DNA of 64,000 bases from positions 25,181,415 to 25,245,414 of the forward strand of contig CM018694.1 of NCBI GenBank assembly GCA_009363875.1, written 5' to 3'. Positions 10,318 through 21,831 of this stretch are shown here, in pieces; the first letter of the stretch is position 1, and the number at the start of each line of letters is the position of its first letter. The notes under the pieces are model-generated. The model saw only the letters and a program-made list of their open reading frames with translations. It did no database searches and was not told where the DNA came from. The DNA is from Mikania micrantha (Eukaryota; Streptophyta; Magnoliopsida; Asterales; Asteraceae). A program made the position numbers and the translations under genes.

Positions 10318-10414
10318 TATTGCTCATATTAAAGATTGATGAGGCCCACGGTTGGTTATTTTTCAATTTTTGGTCATGTTTTGTCTAATTCTCTAGTATG
10401 TCATATGTCTGATG

Positions 10415-10420
10415 AATAAA
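10415..10420 (+). terminator. Polyadenylation signal of the BAHD gene
   Basis: AATAAA 98 bp after the stop codon, followed by T-rich sequence. Confidence 0.55.
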
Positions 10421-10713
10421 GATTTGTGTTTTAATTTACTTTCCATGTTTGATATTAAGATAAAAGTTTATCAAAAACTCCTGTTTGTCTAAGAATGATG
10501 AAAAATATTTTTCAAAAATCAAAAAGCAACCAAAACAAAATTCGATTGCACTCATTTTGTATTAGTGGAACCGGTTTGTCGAAACTTAAACCCAAGCCTT
10601 AAAACATAAACAACAAACCCAAAGAATAAATTCAAAACTTTAAAAATAAAACTTAAATCTAAAGATAAAACTTAAAAAGTAAAAATTAAGACTTAAAACC
10701 TAAACTCTAAACA
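10421..10713. other. AT-rich intergenic sequence
   Basis: A-rich stretch with repeated AAACTTAAA and AACCTAAA words; no gene seen. Confidence 0.6.
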
Positions 10714-11178
10714 TCTTTCTATATTAATAAACAAACACAATTTTTGTCACATGTCAATTTGCTAGGCTTTTATTGTCATGTGTCAAATTCTTATAATATT
10801 AGTAACACATGTCACATCTTTATATTTTCAATCATTTATCTCTCATATTAAATGGTAATAAATCTTTATTTTATCAAATAATTAAAAATCTAATGACTAA
10901 TACTATTATATATTTTTTTCATATTAGAAAATAGTTTTTCATAAATTGAAGATAATTAATTTATTAAAAAACATAATTCAATAAAAGTTTACAAAATATA
11001 ACTTTTTTCAAATATTCAAAATAAAAAAAAGAAATATTTCAAACCTGTACTTATGAAAAAAACAACTTTTTATAAAAAATAAGTCTACTTAAAAAATAAA
11101 TTTTATTTAAAACAAGTTTCTTACAAAATGTATAATATTTTAATTTTCAACTCGTGTAATACACGGAATTTAATCTAG
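10714..11178 (+). mobile_element. Non-autonomous Helitron
   Basis: The right end has the hairpin CGTGT-AAT-ACACG (11153-11165), nine bases, then CTAG (11175-11178) followed by T, the textbook Helitron 3' end. The left end is A|TCTTTCTATATTAATAAA at 10714, giving insertion between A and T without target duplication. It is 465 bp, AT-rich and has no Rep/helicase, so movement would depend on an autonomous partner. The exact 5' base could also be 10718. Confidence 0.8.
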
Positions 11179-11705
11179 TCTTTTAATATACATATATATG
11201 TATGTATATGATTGTATATGTGTGTATGAATGTGATTATGTATGGATAATTGTTAAAATTACATCAGTTAAAGAAATAAAAGCAAAAACACAGTTTTAAA
11301 GTTTATTTATATGGGCTGTTATAAGATTTTATAGAATTTAGAATTTTGTTGTAAATAAATAAGTTAAATAAATTATTTATTTAGTTTTTTACTACATATA
11401 TTTTTAATAAAAATCTCATAACATTTTGAAATAATAAATAGAACATTTACAAATACTTTAATTATATTTTTATAAGTTTAGATAAATTATACAAAACTAT
11501 TATTTACAAATAAAACTTGTTTTATAAAGTTGAGGAGTATATTTTGCGAAAAACAAAACTGTTAATAAGAAGCAAAAGGCACAGGGGTTAAAGTTGATAA
11601 TATCCCATTCTTGACTTCCTCTCCTACCCGTTTAACCATCTGGATCAACCCAAACTCCATTCGTCACCGGTTCTTCAAATACGCTCGATTCCAGACGATA
11701 ACAAT
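11179..11705. other. AT-rich intergenic sequence
   Basis: TATGTATATG repeats near 11190-11230 and AT-rich filling; a less AT-rich stretch at 11590-11700 could be old UTR sequence. No gene recognised. Confidence 0.5.
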
Positions 11706-13670
11706 TGTAAGGCCCAAATCCCCACACGCATGACACGTATTTTAAAACAACATTTCAAAATAGGTCCCAGATTTTTCAACTTTTAAAACCACATACAAAC
11801 TAGTTTATCACAAAACATCAACAGTCAACCAATTAAAAGTTTAAGTATGTGACTTTCAAAAGACTCCATTAATACATAAACACATTTACAAAATAATGGT
11901 TTAGTCCATCAAGTGTGTTCGATCACGAGTCCATAAAATATATCCGATCACGTCCGCTTTCATCCTTTATTTTTTCCTACAAAACACCACATTTAAGTCA
12001 CCGTTAGTTCGTTAGAACTAAGTAAACACCCCCATATCTTCCCCAAGATCAAACAACCCTTATGGTGAAGTATAACAACAAACCGGGGTCAAAAAGCCAT
12101 TTTTCAGCATTTTGGGCGCACTGGTAGGCGCACTACAGAAGGTTTTGGGCGCACTGGGCGCCTGCCAGGAGCACTAGGCGCCCAGCTTCAGCTCAAACTC
12201 ATTTTTTTGCACTTTTTGACACCCGAAACCTCCCCCGATCGTTTCCAGTCACTCCTTTACTCCAAATGCATCCCAAAACACCATAACAACATAAATAATC
12301 AAGTCCTAAACATACTTTGGTGACTTAACAAAACACAACCACAAAACGAATTACTAACGGGTCGTTTTCACCCAAACACCAAAGAAATCTTTTACACCAA
12401 GATTTCTCAAGTTGAACAATCACACCACTTGTGATTTGTCCAACTTGAATTCACCAATTTAGGACCTTCACACACCTTCTTAATAATCCAAATTCATGAC
12501 CACACCACTTGTGATTCATGACACCAATTCAACTAAATTTCAATTATAAGTCCACATACCTTGTGAACTTATTTCCATACATTCATCATGCATACAAATA
12601 GACACCAAATTCAATCATAATGAACAATTCCTATTATCACAACTAATAGGTTTAATATAAAGTTTGACTACTACTAGTCAAAATACAACCATACACCCCA
12701 ATGTCACCATTTTAAATCTAATTTACTTCCAATTGACCTTTAATCATATCAACTCACCCTTGTTGATATAATACACACACAAAATTCATATCACCATTAG
12801 TTTTAACTAATTTTAAGTTAAATGCCTTTCTTGGCATTTCATCAAATACCTTTTGTGCAGGATTTTATCCTACACATTTCAATCTCATCCAAAACACATA
12901 AATTTCCCACATTTTTGTTGCTATTCTTACATGATCAATGATCATCCAAATTCACCAATGTACAAAAATAAACAACTTGTGAAATAACCAACCCTACCAT
13001 AGTCAAAGACCATCTCTAACCCCCTTCTAGTTCATAAACTCATGAACCATAATAACCCCATGTATCATTCTTCACCAAAATGCAAGAAGATGAATAAAAT
13101 GTGGTTTCTTGGATGATTGTTATGATCATTGACAACATCTATCACCATACAAACATCAAATTTCAGACTTTTACCCATCAACCCACACCTCCAATGCTGA
13201 CCCACGAAAAACCCATCAAAGACACCAAAAAAAACTTACCTAGATGTTGCTTGATGCAAGGGGAACTCAAATATGTGATTGCATTAATAATCCTTGCAGA
13301 TTTGAAGCCTCAATTTTTGAAGATTGAAGTTCTTGTTCTTCCTCTTGTCTGAGTCGTCTCCAACACACACATACACACATGAAGTGTGTGTATTTTGACC
13401 AAAGTCAATATTAAACCCCCTTGTTATTTAAGTTTCATCTATTGACACTTCTAACCCCTCAATTTCAAGTTAAAACTAACTAAATTATTTCCAATATAAT
13501 TAAGTTAGTTAACACCCATCATTTAGTTATAAGTAACAATATTTATTTAAAGCACCCACAAAATAATATTTAAGATAATTAAATCATACAAAACACCCTT
13601 TAATTAAATAAACACAATCATACACCAATTATGTTTTATTTATAATATTTCACCAAAATGGGTCGTTACA
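11706..13670 (-). mobile_element. Probable solo LTR (~1.97 kb)
   Basis: Ends read TGTAAGGCCCAAATCCCC at 11706 and GGGTCGTTACA at 13670, so the termini are TG and CA. On the minus strand it starts TGTAACGACCC, a common plant gypsy LTR start, which is why I give minus orientation. Flanking bases ACAAT (11701-11705) and ACAAC (13671-13675) look like a target duplication with one change. Inside, no gag or pol is found. It holds many CACCACTTGTGAT words and, at 12115-12180, repeated GGGCGCACTGG. The frame at 13101-13352 is not recognisable as a gene. Confidence 0.65.
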
Positions 13671-14459
13671 ACAACTAATCATACCCAATTTAGGCAAGGA
13701 TTCGAACGCGTAACTCATTACAATCACGAATTAAAGCTAATTGAATCACATTAACGCGCAATCGAGTTTCTAAAACTATGAACGAAGTCCGGAATTCAAA
13801 CTCGGTGAAACCATGTATAAAAATCCAATTGACATGACCAAAAGAATCCATTGCATCCATTGAACGTTTGTGAACACACAAAACTTACTCACTGATTGGT
13901 ATTGATCGCAGATTTGGAATGTGAAGGCTCGACCGATCGTCACTTTTCTTTTAACTCAAACCTTATTCAATCGCAATTAAAGCTACATGTTCTATACATC
14001 AATCTAATCGGTTTCCTACCCCAAACAAAAAGCCCTATGGGTTTGATTGCAATCAGATCTTGAAACGATCGAATATGATCAAAATAGGATTAGGGTTTGT
14101 TGGGTTTTAGAAACTGATTTGGGGAAAGAATGTCGGAATATGTAAAGTTTAATTCATCCGGTTTTCAAACATCCATAGGGTGCTAGACCAGCAGGTTAAG
14201 CACTTGTGATCCCATATACCATGTCGCGGCTTTGAATCCTCCAGCCAGTTAAAAACTGGTTCTGGACATTTTTTTATTTTCTTTTTATTTAAAAATTGTT
14301 TTTAAATTCTGATTTCGCAATAATTAACTTAAATAAAAACACTAAAATTTTAATAAAAATTTTATTAAAATTGGTATAATAATTTATTTAAAAACTAAAC
14401 TTTATTTAAATCTTAAAGTGTTATTATTTGATAATTTTTAAGCAAATTATATTATTTAT
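13671..14459. other. Intergenic sequence
   Basis: No convincing coding region. It holds a tRNA-like or SINE-like stretch (next entry) and otherwise AT-rich sequence. Confidence 0.5.
14170..14290 (+). repeat. tRNA-like/SINE-like fragment
   Basis: TAGACCAGCAGG (about 14175) approximates a pol III A box, and GGCTTTGAATCC (about 14232) approximates a B box about 55 nt further on. A T-rich tail begins near 14270. No cloverleaf can be completed, so it is not a functional tRNA; a SINE head is possible. Confidence 0.3.
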
Positions 14460-15707
14460 TGTAACAACACAGTTTTGAGGTAACTTTGTTATTGTAAGGA
14501 TTAAGGTTATCTAATCTCGCATTTTAATTTAAACTTTGATTCATATTATTTAGAACACATATTTGAAACGCATGAACCATTGGGAAGTTTTAATGTAACT
14601 ACACATGCTCTGATTGGTTATTTCAGTTACCACATGTATATGACATATTTTGATTTGAATGATTAGGGTAATGGTTAAAGATTCTATCACTAAATATAGG
14701 CAAAGACATAGGTCATGGTTTATCGAAGTGGTGGTGGGCTGGTGGCTGAATAGGTTGCGACCAACTTCTAAGTATACCCTATACATAAACTTACTTCGGT
14801 TTATTATGGATGTGTCGGTGATATGATTAGTGAGGAGAATTCTTGAACGCTGTATTGAAATAGATAAGTTAATATAATAAAGATACTGAAAACAATAAAC
14901 TTTGTTGAGGTCACAAATGTTATTTAAAATGTGAAATAAAATTTCAGGAATGTTAACCTAATAGCGTGTTCGTATGGGTGACGATTCACATGAGTACACA
15001 TATTAGGATAAATAATTATGAAACGATATTTCATAAATTTATAAATCAAGATGGAATATGATACGAGTGTTGTATTCGTAAAGTTGACGATCTTTATGAA
15101 TAGAAACGTAAATTACGCATTCTGATGAGATTTCAAAATAAATATCTTTACGAAGTTAAAATAATAAAAAGAAATTAAAAACATTTAATAGGAATTATCA
15201 CCTAAAAGATTTAAAATGAAACTTTTTATAAATTTTTTTACGTTTTAAGGTTATTTATAAAAACCCGACAAAACAAAATGATAACGCGTAAACGAAAGGA
15301 ATGGAACACGCGAATTTGGCCCGGTCTATTAAAGCCCTGTTATTCTTCTTCCTCACAACTATCAGCCCTACTCTCTCTCAACACCCAAACCCGAGACTTT
15401 CTCTCTCTACGCGCGCTCTCTCTCTCTCTCTCTCCACAACTCCAACACTCTACCACCTCATTTCTCAACCAAAACTTGAGATCTTGGTGTCTAAATGCTC
15501 CTATACTCGTCTAGAAGCTAGAAGTACAAAGGATATGAGCTAAAACTTCATCAAATGAGGTAAAATGAAGATTAAAGTCTCCGGTCTTGAGGGTTTTACC
15601 AAATCCGGGTGACTTGACAATCCAACCGGCTTTAGGACTATCAAACCTTTCAAAACCGACTTGTGAACAAACCTAGAACACTTGGAGTGAGCTAAGATAA
15701 GAGTTGG
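14460..15707 (+). repeat. 5' LTR fragment of decayed Tekay-like element D
   Basis: Starts TGTAACAACACAG at 14460. It contains one structured motif (14714-14809), a TATA-like CTATTAAAGCCC (about 15327), a CT-rich leader with a (CT)n run at 15411-15437, and ATGAGGTAAAATG (about 15556) like the leader donors of the other LTRs. It joins protease sequence directly at about 15708, so the 3' part of the LTR, the primer site and most of gag are deleted. Confidence 0.7.
14714..14809 (+). other. Structured motif (element D, 5' LTR)
   Basis: Arms CATGGTTTATCGAAG and CTTCGGTTTATTATGG pair except for a central T-T pair of mismatches. Core GGTGGTGGGCTGG, inner GGT-TGCG-ACC, then TATACCCTATACATA. Confidence 0.7.
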
Positions 15708-18441
15708 AAGGTTCTTTGATGTTATCATAGGCATGGATTAGTTAGCCACCCACCAAGCAGAGATAGTTTGTCATGATAAATTCATTCGTATTCCCTTACC
15801 TTTGGGTGAAACTCTAAGAGTTTTCGGGGAAACCCCTAGTGAAGGTCATAAGTTAATGCCATGCATCAAAGCGCATAAATACCTTAGGAAAAAATGCATA
15901 GCATTTTTAGCACATGTTGTGGAAAAGAAAGAGCAAAGCAAGAGCATACATGATGTTCTAATGATAAGATATTTTCCTGAAGTATTTACAGACGATTTGC
16001 CGGGGATTCCACCAGAGCGTCAAGTAGAATTTCGAATTGAATTAGTAGCTGATGTGAACCCAGCCGCCAAGGCTCCTTACAAACTTGCGCCTTCGGAGTT
16101 ACAAGAATTGGCGAGCCAACTACAATAACTATCTGATAAAGGATTCATTTGCCAAAGCCATTCACCATGGGTGCAACAGTCCTGTTTGTCAAAAAGAAGG
16201 ATGAGTCATTCCGAATGTGCATAGATTACCACGAATTGAGAAAACGTACCATTAAGAATCAACACCCGCTGCCGCGCATCGATGATCTCTTCGATCAACT
16301 TGAAGGATCAGCATGGTTTTCGAATATTGAACTTCGGTCTGGGTATCATCAACTCCGCGTTCATGATGATGATATTCCCAATACAGTTTTTAGAACAAGA
16401 TATGGCCATTATGAATTTCTAGTAATGCCTTTCGGCCTTACCAATGTTCCTGCGGTTTTCATGGATCTCATGAACCGAGTTTGCAGGCCATATTTGGATA
16501 AGTTTGTAATTGTGTTCATAAATGATATAATGATATACTCCAAGAGCAAAAAAAGAACATGAACAACATCTTAAGTTGATTTTGGATATCATGAGAAAAT
16601 AACTGTATGCCAAATTATCCAAGTGTGAATTTTGGCTTAAGGAAACTCAAAACTTGGGTCACATAGTCAATGAAAACGGTGTTCACGTGGATCCTGAGAA
16701 GATTGAAGCTGTGAAGAATTGGAGTACACTAAAGACACCAACGGAGACTCGTTCATTACTTGGACTAGCCGGTTACTATCGGTGGTTTATTTCGAATTTC
16801 TCCAGAATTATTGTTCCCCTCACTTCTTTGACTTAAAAAGATAGGCCTTATGAGTGGGTACCGAAGCAAGAAGAAGCATTTTAGACATGGAAGCAGAAAC
16901 TTTGTGATGCTCATGTCTTAACATTGCCAGATGGATATGATGATTTTGTGGTTTACTGTGATGCATCCAACCAAGGTCTCGGTTGTGTTCTCATGCAATG
17001 GGGAAATGTTGTGGCATATGCATCAAGATAGTTGAAAATCCACAAGAAGCACTACTCACGACTTAAAACTGGGTGCAGCCGGTTTTGCATTGAAAATATG
17101 GAGACATTATCTTTACGGAACTAAGTGTGTAGTCTTTACAGATCACAAGAGTTTGCAACATATTCTTAACCAAAAGGAACTTAATATGAGACAACAGAGA
17201 TGGGTTGAACTGTTAAATGATTATGACTACGAAATTTGCTACCATCCTGGTAAAGCAAATGTAGTAGCAGATGCGCTTAGTCACAAGGGTCACGTTCAAA
17301 TCCATAGTGTCAGAGTGCACACTAATCTCCATAATGATATTTTGGTAGCCCAACAAACCTCATTGGCTCAAGGCAGCCTACATGATGAGATGTCTTGTGG
17401 GGCTGAATTGCAATTGGAAACTAAAGATGAAGGAAACTAAAGGTGATAATCGATCGATTAACCAAATCAACTCACTTTCTACCGATACGCAAAACTTACC
17501 CTGTGCGGAAGTTAGCTAGTATTTATGTTGATGAGATTGTTAGCAGGCACGAGATTCCCCTAAACATAATATCGGATGTTGATGCCCGTTTCACGGCACA
17601 ATTTTGGAAATCACTACATGAAGCTTTTGGAACACGATTGGATCTTAGCCCACTTATCATCCTAAAATGGATGGACAGAAGGAGTGAACGATTCAGGCAC
17701 TTGAAGAAATGTTAAGAGCCTGTGTCATCGATTTTTGTGGCAACTAGGATAGCCATTTACCATTATTTGAGTTCTCATATAACAATAGTTATCATGTGAG
17801 CATTGGTATGGCGCCATTTAAAGCTCTTTATGGTAGAAATGTCGGTCACCTATCTATTGGACGGAGGTCGGCGAATCGCAGATCACGGGTCCCGAGATCA
17901 TTTAAGAAACGACTAACAAGATTCACCAGATTCGTGACAATTTGTGAGATGCTCGCATTCGACAAAAGAGTTATGTGGATAAACGTCATAAACCTTTAGA
18001 ATTTAAATTTGATGATGAAGTATTACTTAGGGTCTCATCATGGAAGGGGGTTGTACTCTTTGGGAAGAAAGGTAAGCTTGCTCCACGTTATGTTGGCCCT
18101 TTTAAGATTCTTGAACGAATCAGGAAGGTTTCCTACAAACTGGAACTTCCTCTTGAACTCAGTAATGTGCACCCAACCTTCCACGTATCCAATTTGAAGA
18201 AATGATTAGCTAATCAGGATCTTCAAGTACCGCCCGATGATATTCGCATCGACGATACAATGCACTTCATTGAGAAACTAGTCGACATCATCGACCGTGA
18301 TGTTAAGAAACTCAAGAGCAGCCGGATCCCAATTTGAAAAGTACGATGGGAGTCGAGGCGTGGTCCAGAGTTCACTTAGTAACGAGAAGATCAGATGAAG
18401 CTTAAGTATCCACACTTATTTGCTACAGTTACTCCAAGTTG
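15708..18441 (+). pseudogene. Decayed Tekay-type gag-pol, protease to chromodomain
   Basis: Plus-strand polyprotein remains closely similar to the complete one at 31621. It begins inside the protease (DVIIGMD, then a stop). RT follows: FVKKKDESFRMCIDY, SGYHQLRVHDDD and FGLTNVPAVF. The catalytic FIDD reads FIND at about 16520, so one catalytic Asp is lost. RNase H sequence (TDHKSLQHILNQKEL) is at about 17140. Integrase lacks its HHCC zinc finger, because the sequence jumps at about 17440 from the linker to IIDRLTKSTHFLP. The core is broken at several stops, and the GPF segment and chromodomain relic run to about 18441. At least ten stops or frameshifts make it non-functional. Confidence 0.9.
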
Positions 18442-18735
18442 AATTTTGGGACGAAATTTCCTCAACTAGGGGAGACTGTAACATCACTGCATTTTAGGTA
18501 ATTGTTATTGCACATACTTTGTTATTGATAGAACACGTTATGCTAATTGAATTCTCTGATTTTTGAATTACTGAGAACACACAGTTAACATGCATAAACC
18601 TAGGGTAATTTAGTTTGTAATATAACTAAACATACCAACGGTGTTTACTGTAGTTCAGTACGCATGATATATTTTGTTTAAGTGGTACTGGTAGTAGCAC
18701 ATGATTCTATCACCAAATAGAGCCAAGGGCATAGT

Positions 18736-18830
18736 CATGATCTATCGAAGAGGTGGTGGGCTGGCGGCTGGATTAGTTGCGACTAATTCCTACGTATGCC
18801 CTATACACAAGCTTTCTTCGGTTTATCATG
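18736..18830 (+). other. Structured motif (element D, 3' LTR, copy 1)
   Basis: Arms CATGATCTATCGAAG and CTTCGGTTTATCATG: compared with the 5' LTR copy a G-T wobble has become A-T. The inner stem is ATTAGT-TGCG-ACTAAT, six pairs. Confidence 0.72.
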
Positions 18831-18931
18831 AGTATGTCAGCGTTGAGATTTGGTGAGGAGAATCCGAGGTTTAGTTTTTGAGTTTTAAAGGTTTAAGGTT
18901 TTGTCACTAAATATAGTCAAGGACACATGGT

Positions 18932-19027
18932 CATGTTTTATCGAAATGGTGGTGGGACTGCGGCTGAATAGGTTGCGTCCGACTCCTACGTATGCGCTAT
19001 ACATAAACTTATTTTGGTTTATCATGG
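18932..19027 (+). other. Structured motif (element D, 3' LTR, copy 2)
   Basis: Arms CATGTTTTATCGAAA and TTTTGGTTTATCATG, still largely paired. The inner stem is weakened (AGGT-TGCG-TCCG) and GCCCTA reads GCGCTA. Confidence 0.6.
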
Positions 19028-19096
19028 ATGTGTCAGTGATATGATTTAGTGAGGATAATGCTTGGGAGGTTAACATTGATAAACATATTAAATTAA

Positions 19097-19142
<46 letters not shown>

Positions 19143-19974
19143 GCAATGAAAACATTTACGCGATGGTGAGGTCGCAAGTAAAATTTTAAACACAAATGTT
19201 ATTTCAGAAATGTTAGCCTAATAGTGTCTTCATGTGGGTTATGATTCACACAAATACATTTATTAGGAATAATATTCTGAAACGATATTCCATAAACTGT
19301 AAATCAAGTTGGAATACGACACGAGCGTTGTATTTGTAAAGGTGACGATCTTTACAAATATAAACGTAAGTGACACGTTCCAACAAATTAACCAAAATAA
19401 TATTTTTACTATCTTTAAAATAATAAAAAGGATTTAAAATGTTTATTAGGAATTAACACCTTAAACGATGTTAAATAAAAATCATTTTATTAAACATTTT
19501 GTACTTTACGGATATTTAACACAAAACCGAATAAATAAACCGAATTAACGCCTAAACGAAGGAAACCGAACACACAAGAATTACCCAGGATATAAAAGCC
19601 CATCTTTTCTTTTTCCTTCATTTTTCACACCAATTCTCTCTCTAAAACACCAAAATCCGTTCACTTTCTCTCTCTAGTTTCTCTCTCTAAGAGAACACAC
19701 TCAAAACTCCACCATTTTCGTTCCTTTTGACATCAAGCCACTTCTCCATGAACATAGAACTCGAAAGCGCAAGTTAATCTAGCTAAAGAACGAGTTTTGA
19801 AGGTAGATCTAGAGTTACTTTTTGGGTTTTTGTTAAAAACTACCACCTGTCTACCTCACCACTTTTAAAACTGATTTTCACCTAAAAACACTATAGTCGA
19901 GCAAATTTTGAACTAAATTCATTGTTAGAATGAACCTGCAACACGTTTGGTCGATCATGGCTTTTGTGGAAGAA

Positions 19975-20280
19975 AACCCCCATCGACATTGACAATATTG
20001 ATGGGAGGGTCATCGAACGTAACCTTTTCCGTCGATATTAAAGAGCATCGATAGTACCCTTCGAACATGTTAGTGTCGGTGTTCAAGTGGAATCATTAGT
20101 ATCGACATTTCAGAGGGGTCATCGAACTTGTTTCTTCGAGATTATTAATATCGACAGGTGATCCATCGTAGATGATATAATCGATGGTGAGACTTGTCGA
20201 TACTACCAACCCATGCATAGATAACATCGATACTAGTCACGAGCATCATTGATATTCCCTATATCAAACTTGTTAATACG
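19975..20280 (+). repeat. Array of ATCGA words
   Basis: About eight ATCGA and several GTCGAT or TTCGA words in about 300 bp. It lies about 1.5 kb from the LTR start, the position held by CGAACC arrays in the other LTRs. Confidence 0.6.
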
Positions 20281-20380
20281 GATGGACACCCGAACAACAA
20301 ATTCTAATAATTCTATAAGAGTTTAACTTAACTAATCCTCCTATGACTGCATTGCATGCGTCTGTGTGTGTATATATATA

Positions 20381-21589
20381 CTAGTAGTAGTAAACCCGCG
20401 CGATGCGGCGGTAGGAACAATAAGATACAATGCGATGTTTATTTTTTGTTAATTTATCAACGCTCTCTTGATATAGATAGTGCTCTTGTTAATTTTTTTG
20501 TTCGTAAAATTAGTGTGGTCTATCTATGCTATGACTTTTACAAATCTCCATTAAATAATACACAAGAAAGAAAGAAAATCCGTTATAAACACAACGACTA
20601 AAAAATAGAAAATCAATCACAAAAAGAAATACTTAAATATACATACATAAAGAACTATATACATACACATAGAACTGCATAAAAACATAAATACTACGTC
20701 AACATACATAATAATTGAGCTACAAATCTTAAAATTAAGATTTTAGCAAAAGTTGTCACAATAGAAAAAGAATAGGCTGAGATCTAAACAAATTGATTAT
20801 GACGATGAAGAAAACATATACCGTCATACCTGCAAAGAGCTTGCATTACCAAGATACATGTCCCTTCTATAAATTCAATATTTATATAATCATCATAGCC
20901 CCAATAACCATTTTCATAAAGACAAAAAGAACGACTAAATGGTTGATTAAAACAACCATCTAACTCAATTCTTCTAATCAATTACTTCATGCGCATATGA
21001 CTGTTTCATAAGCCAAGAAATGACGCTAACGTTAGCCACTGAAAAACAAATAAAAGTAGCCTTAAATATTTATTTATTGGATAAACCTTTATTAAGATTC
21101 AAATCAAAGCATATTAAGTTAATTAAGTTGTTTGCACAGAAACTGAATTTTGTTTGTATTTAATGACCTTATTTTTTCAAGGTTACGTCAAAACATAACT
21201 TAACTCAAGTTTAAATACTATTTCATTAGTATGAAAATTTTCATAAATGATTAAACCAAGTGACCTAATGCAAACTCAAGTAACTATTCACTTAAATAAG
21301 ACACATACCTTTTCCTGTTAGTAAAATGATAACAAAGAAACACCTAAACAATGACACCTCCAAAGTGAAACCATAAGTCATGCGATCATCAAAAATAAGG
21401 GATGAATACCCCTCTATGCCAAAAGTGTCTTTTGCAATTATGAACTAATACATACCCCTCTACATCGAAGGATGTAGATACATCAACACATTCTAACATA
21501 TAACCCTTCCCTAATTTTTTTTAATTAGATAAATTTACCCTTCTTTAAAACTACATGCATGCATACATACATACACATTGTAGTATAGA
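20381..21589 (-). mobile_element. Non-autonomous Helitron (~1.2 kb)
   Basis: In minus orientation the 3' end is at 20381. The plus strand reads A|CTAGTAGTAGTAAACCCGCGCGATGCGG, the reverse complement of a GC-rich hairpin followed by CTAG. The 5' end is at 21589 (minus strand TCTATACTACAATG preceded by A). Insertion is between A and T, with no target duplication. No Rep/helicase is present. A 65-codon frame at 20981-20784 (minus) is not recognisable. Confidence 0.78.
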
Positions 21590-21831
21590 TTTTGTCCAAA
21601 AAATGTGAACCAAATGGTGTTTTAAGAAAAAAAAATGTTGGGTGTTATTCTACCAAAAAAGACAGAGTTGGATTGTTCATTTTTCCATGTAGATTCATAG
21701 AAGCATTCAACCTGCATTATAAATTAGCCTAAGAACTAGGCAACATACATACAAGCATAACACACACAGACACAGTCACACATACAAACAAACACACACC
21801 CACCCACCCACGCGCGTACTCACAGACACAG
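21590..21831. repeat. Spacer with CA/CACCC-rich microsatellite
   Basis: ACACACAGACACAG and CACCCACCCACCCACG runs at about 21755-21825. No gene. Confidence 0.7.

Larger units (their letters stand above)
18477..20340 (+). repeat. 3' LTR of element D (3' end truncated)
   Basis: Begins TGTAACATCACTGC at 18477 right after a polypurine tract (AACTAGGGGAGAC). It holds two structured motifs in tandem, an (AAT)n run (about 19096-19141), the TATA-like GGATATAAAAGCCC (about 19589), a CT-rich leader, GAAGGTAGAT (about 19800) and an ATCGA-word array (19975-20280). No GTTACA-type 3' end is visible before the Helitron at 20381, and the match to the 5' LTR fragment is poor, so the element is old or composite. 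Confidence 0.7.

Noticed and set aside
14170..14290. Functional tRNA gene
   Set aside because: Only A- and B-box-like words; no acceptor stem or anticodon arm can be formed.
20784..20981. 65-codon frame inside the second Helitron
   Set aside because: No homology recognised; too short to claim.
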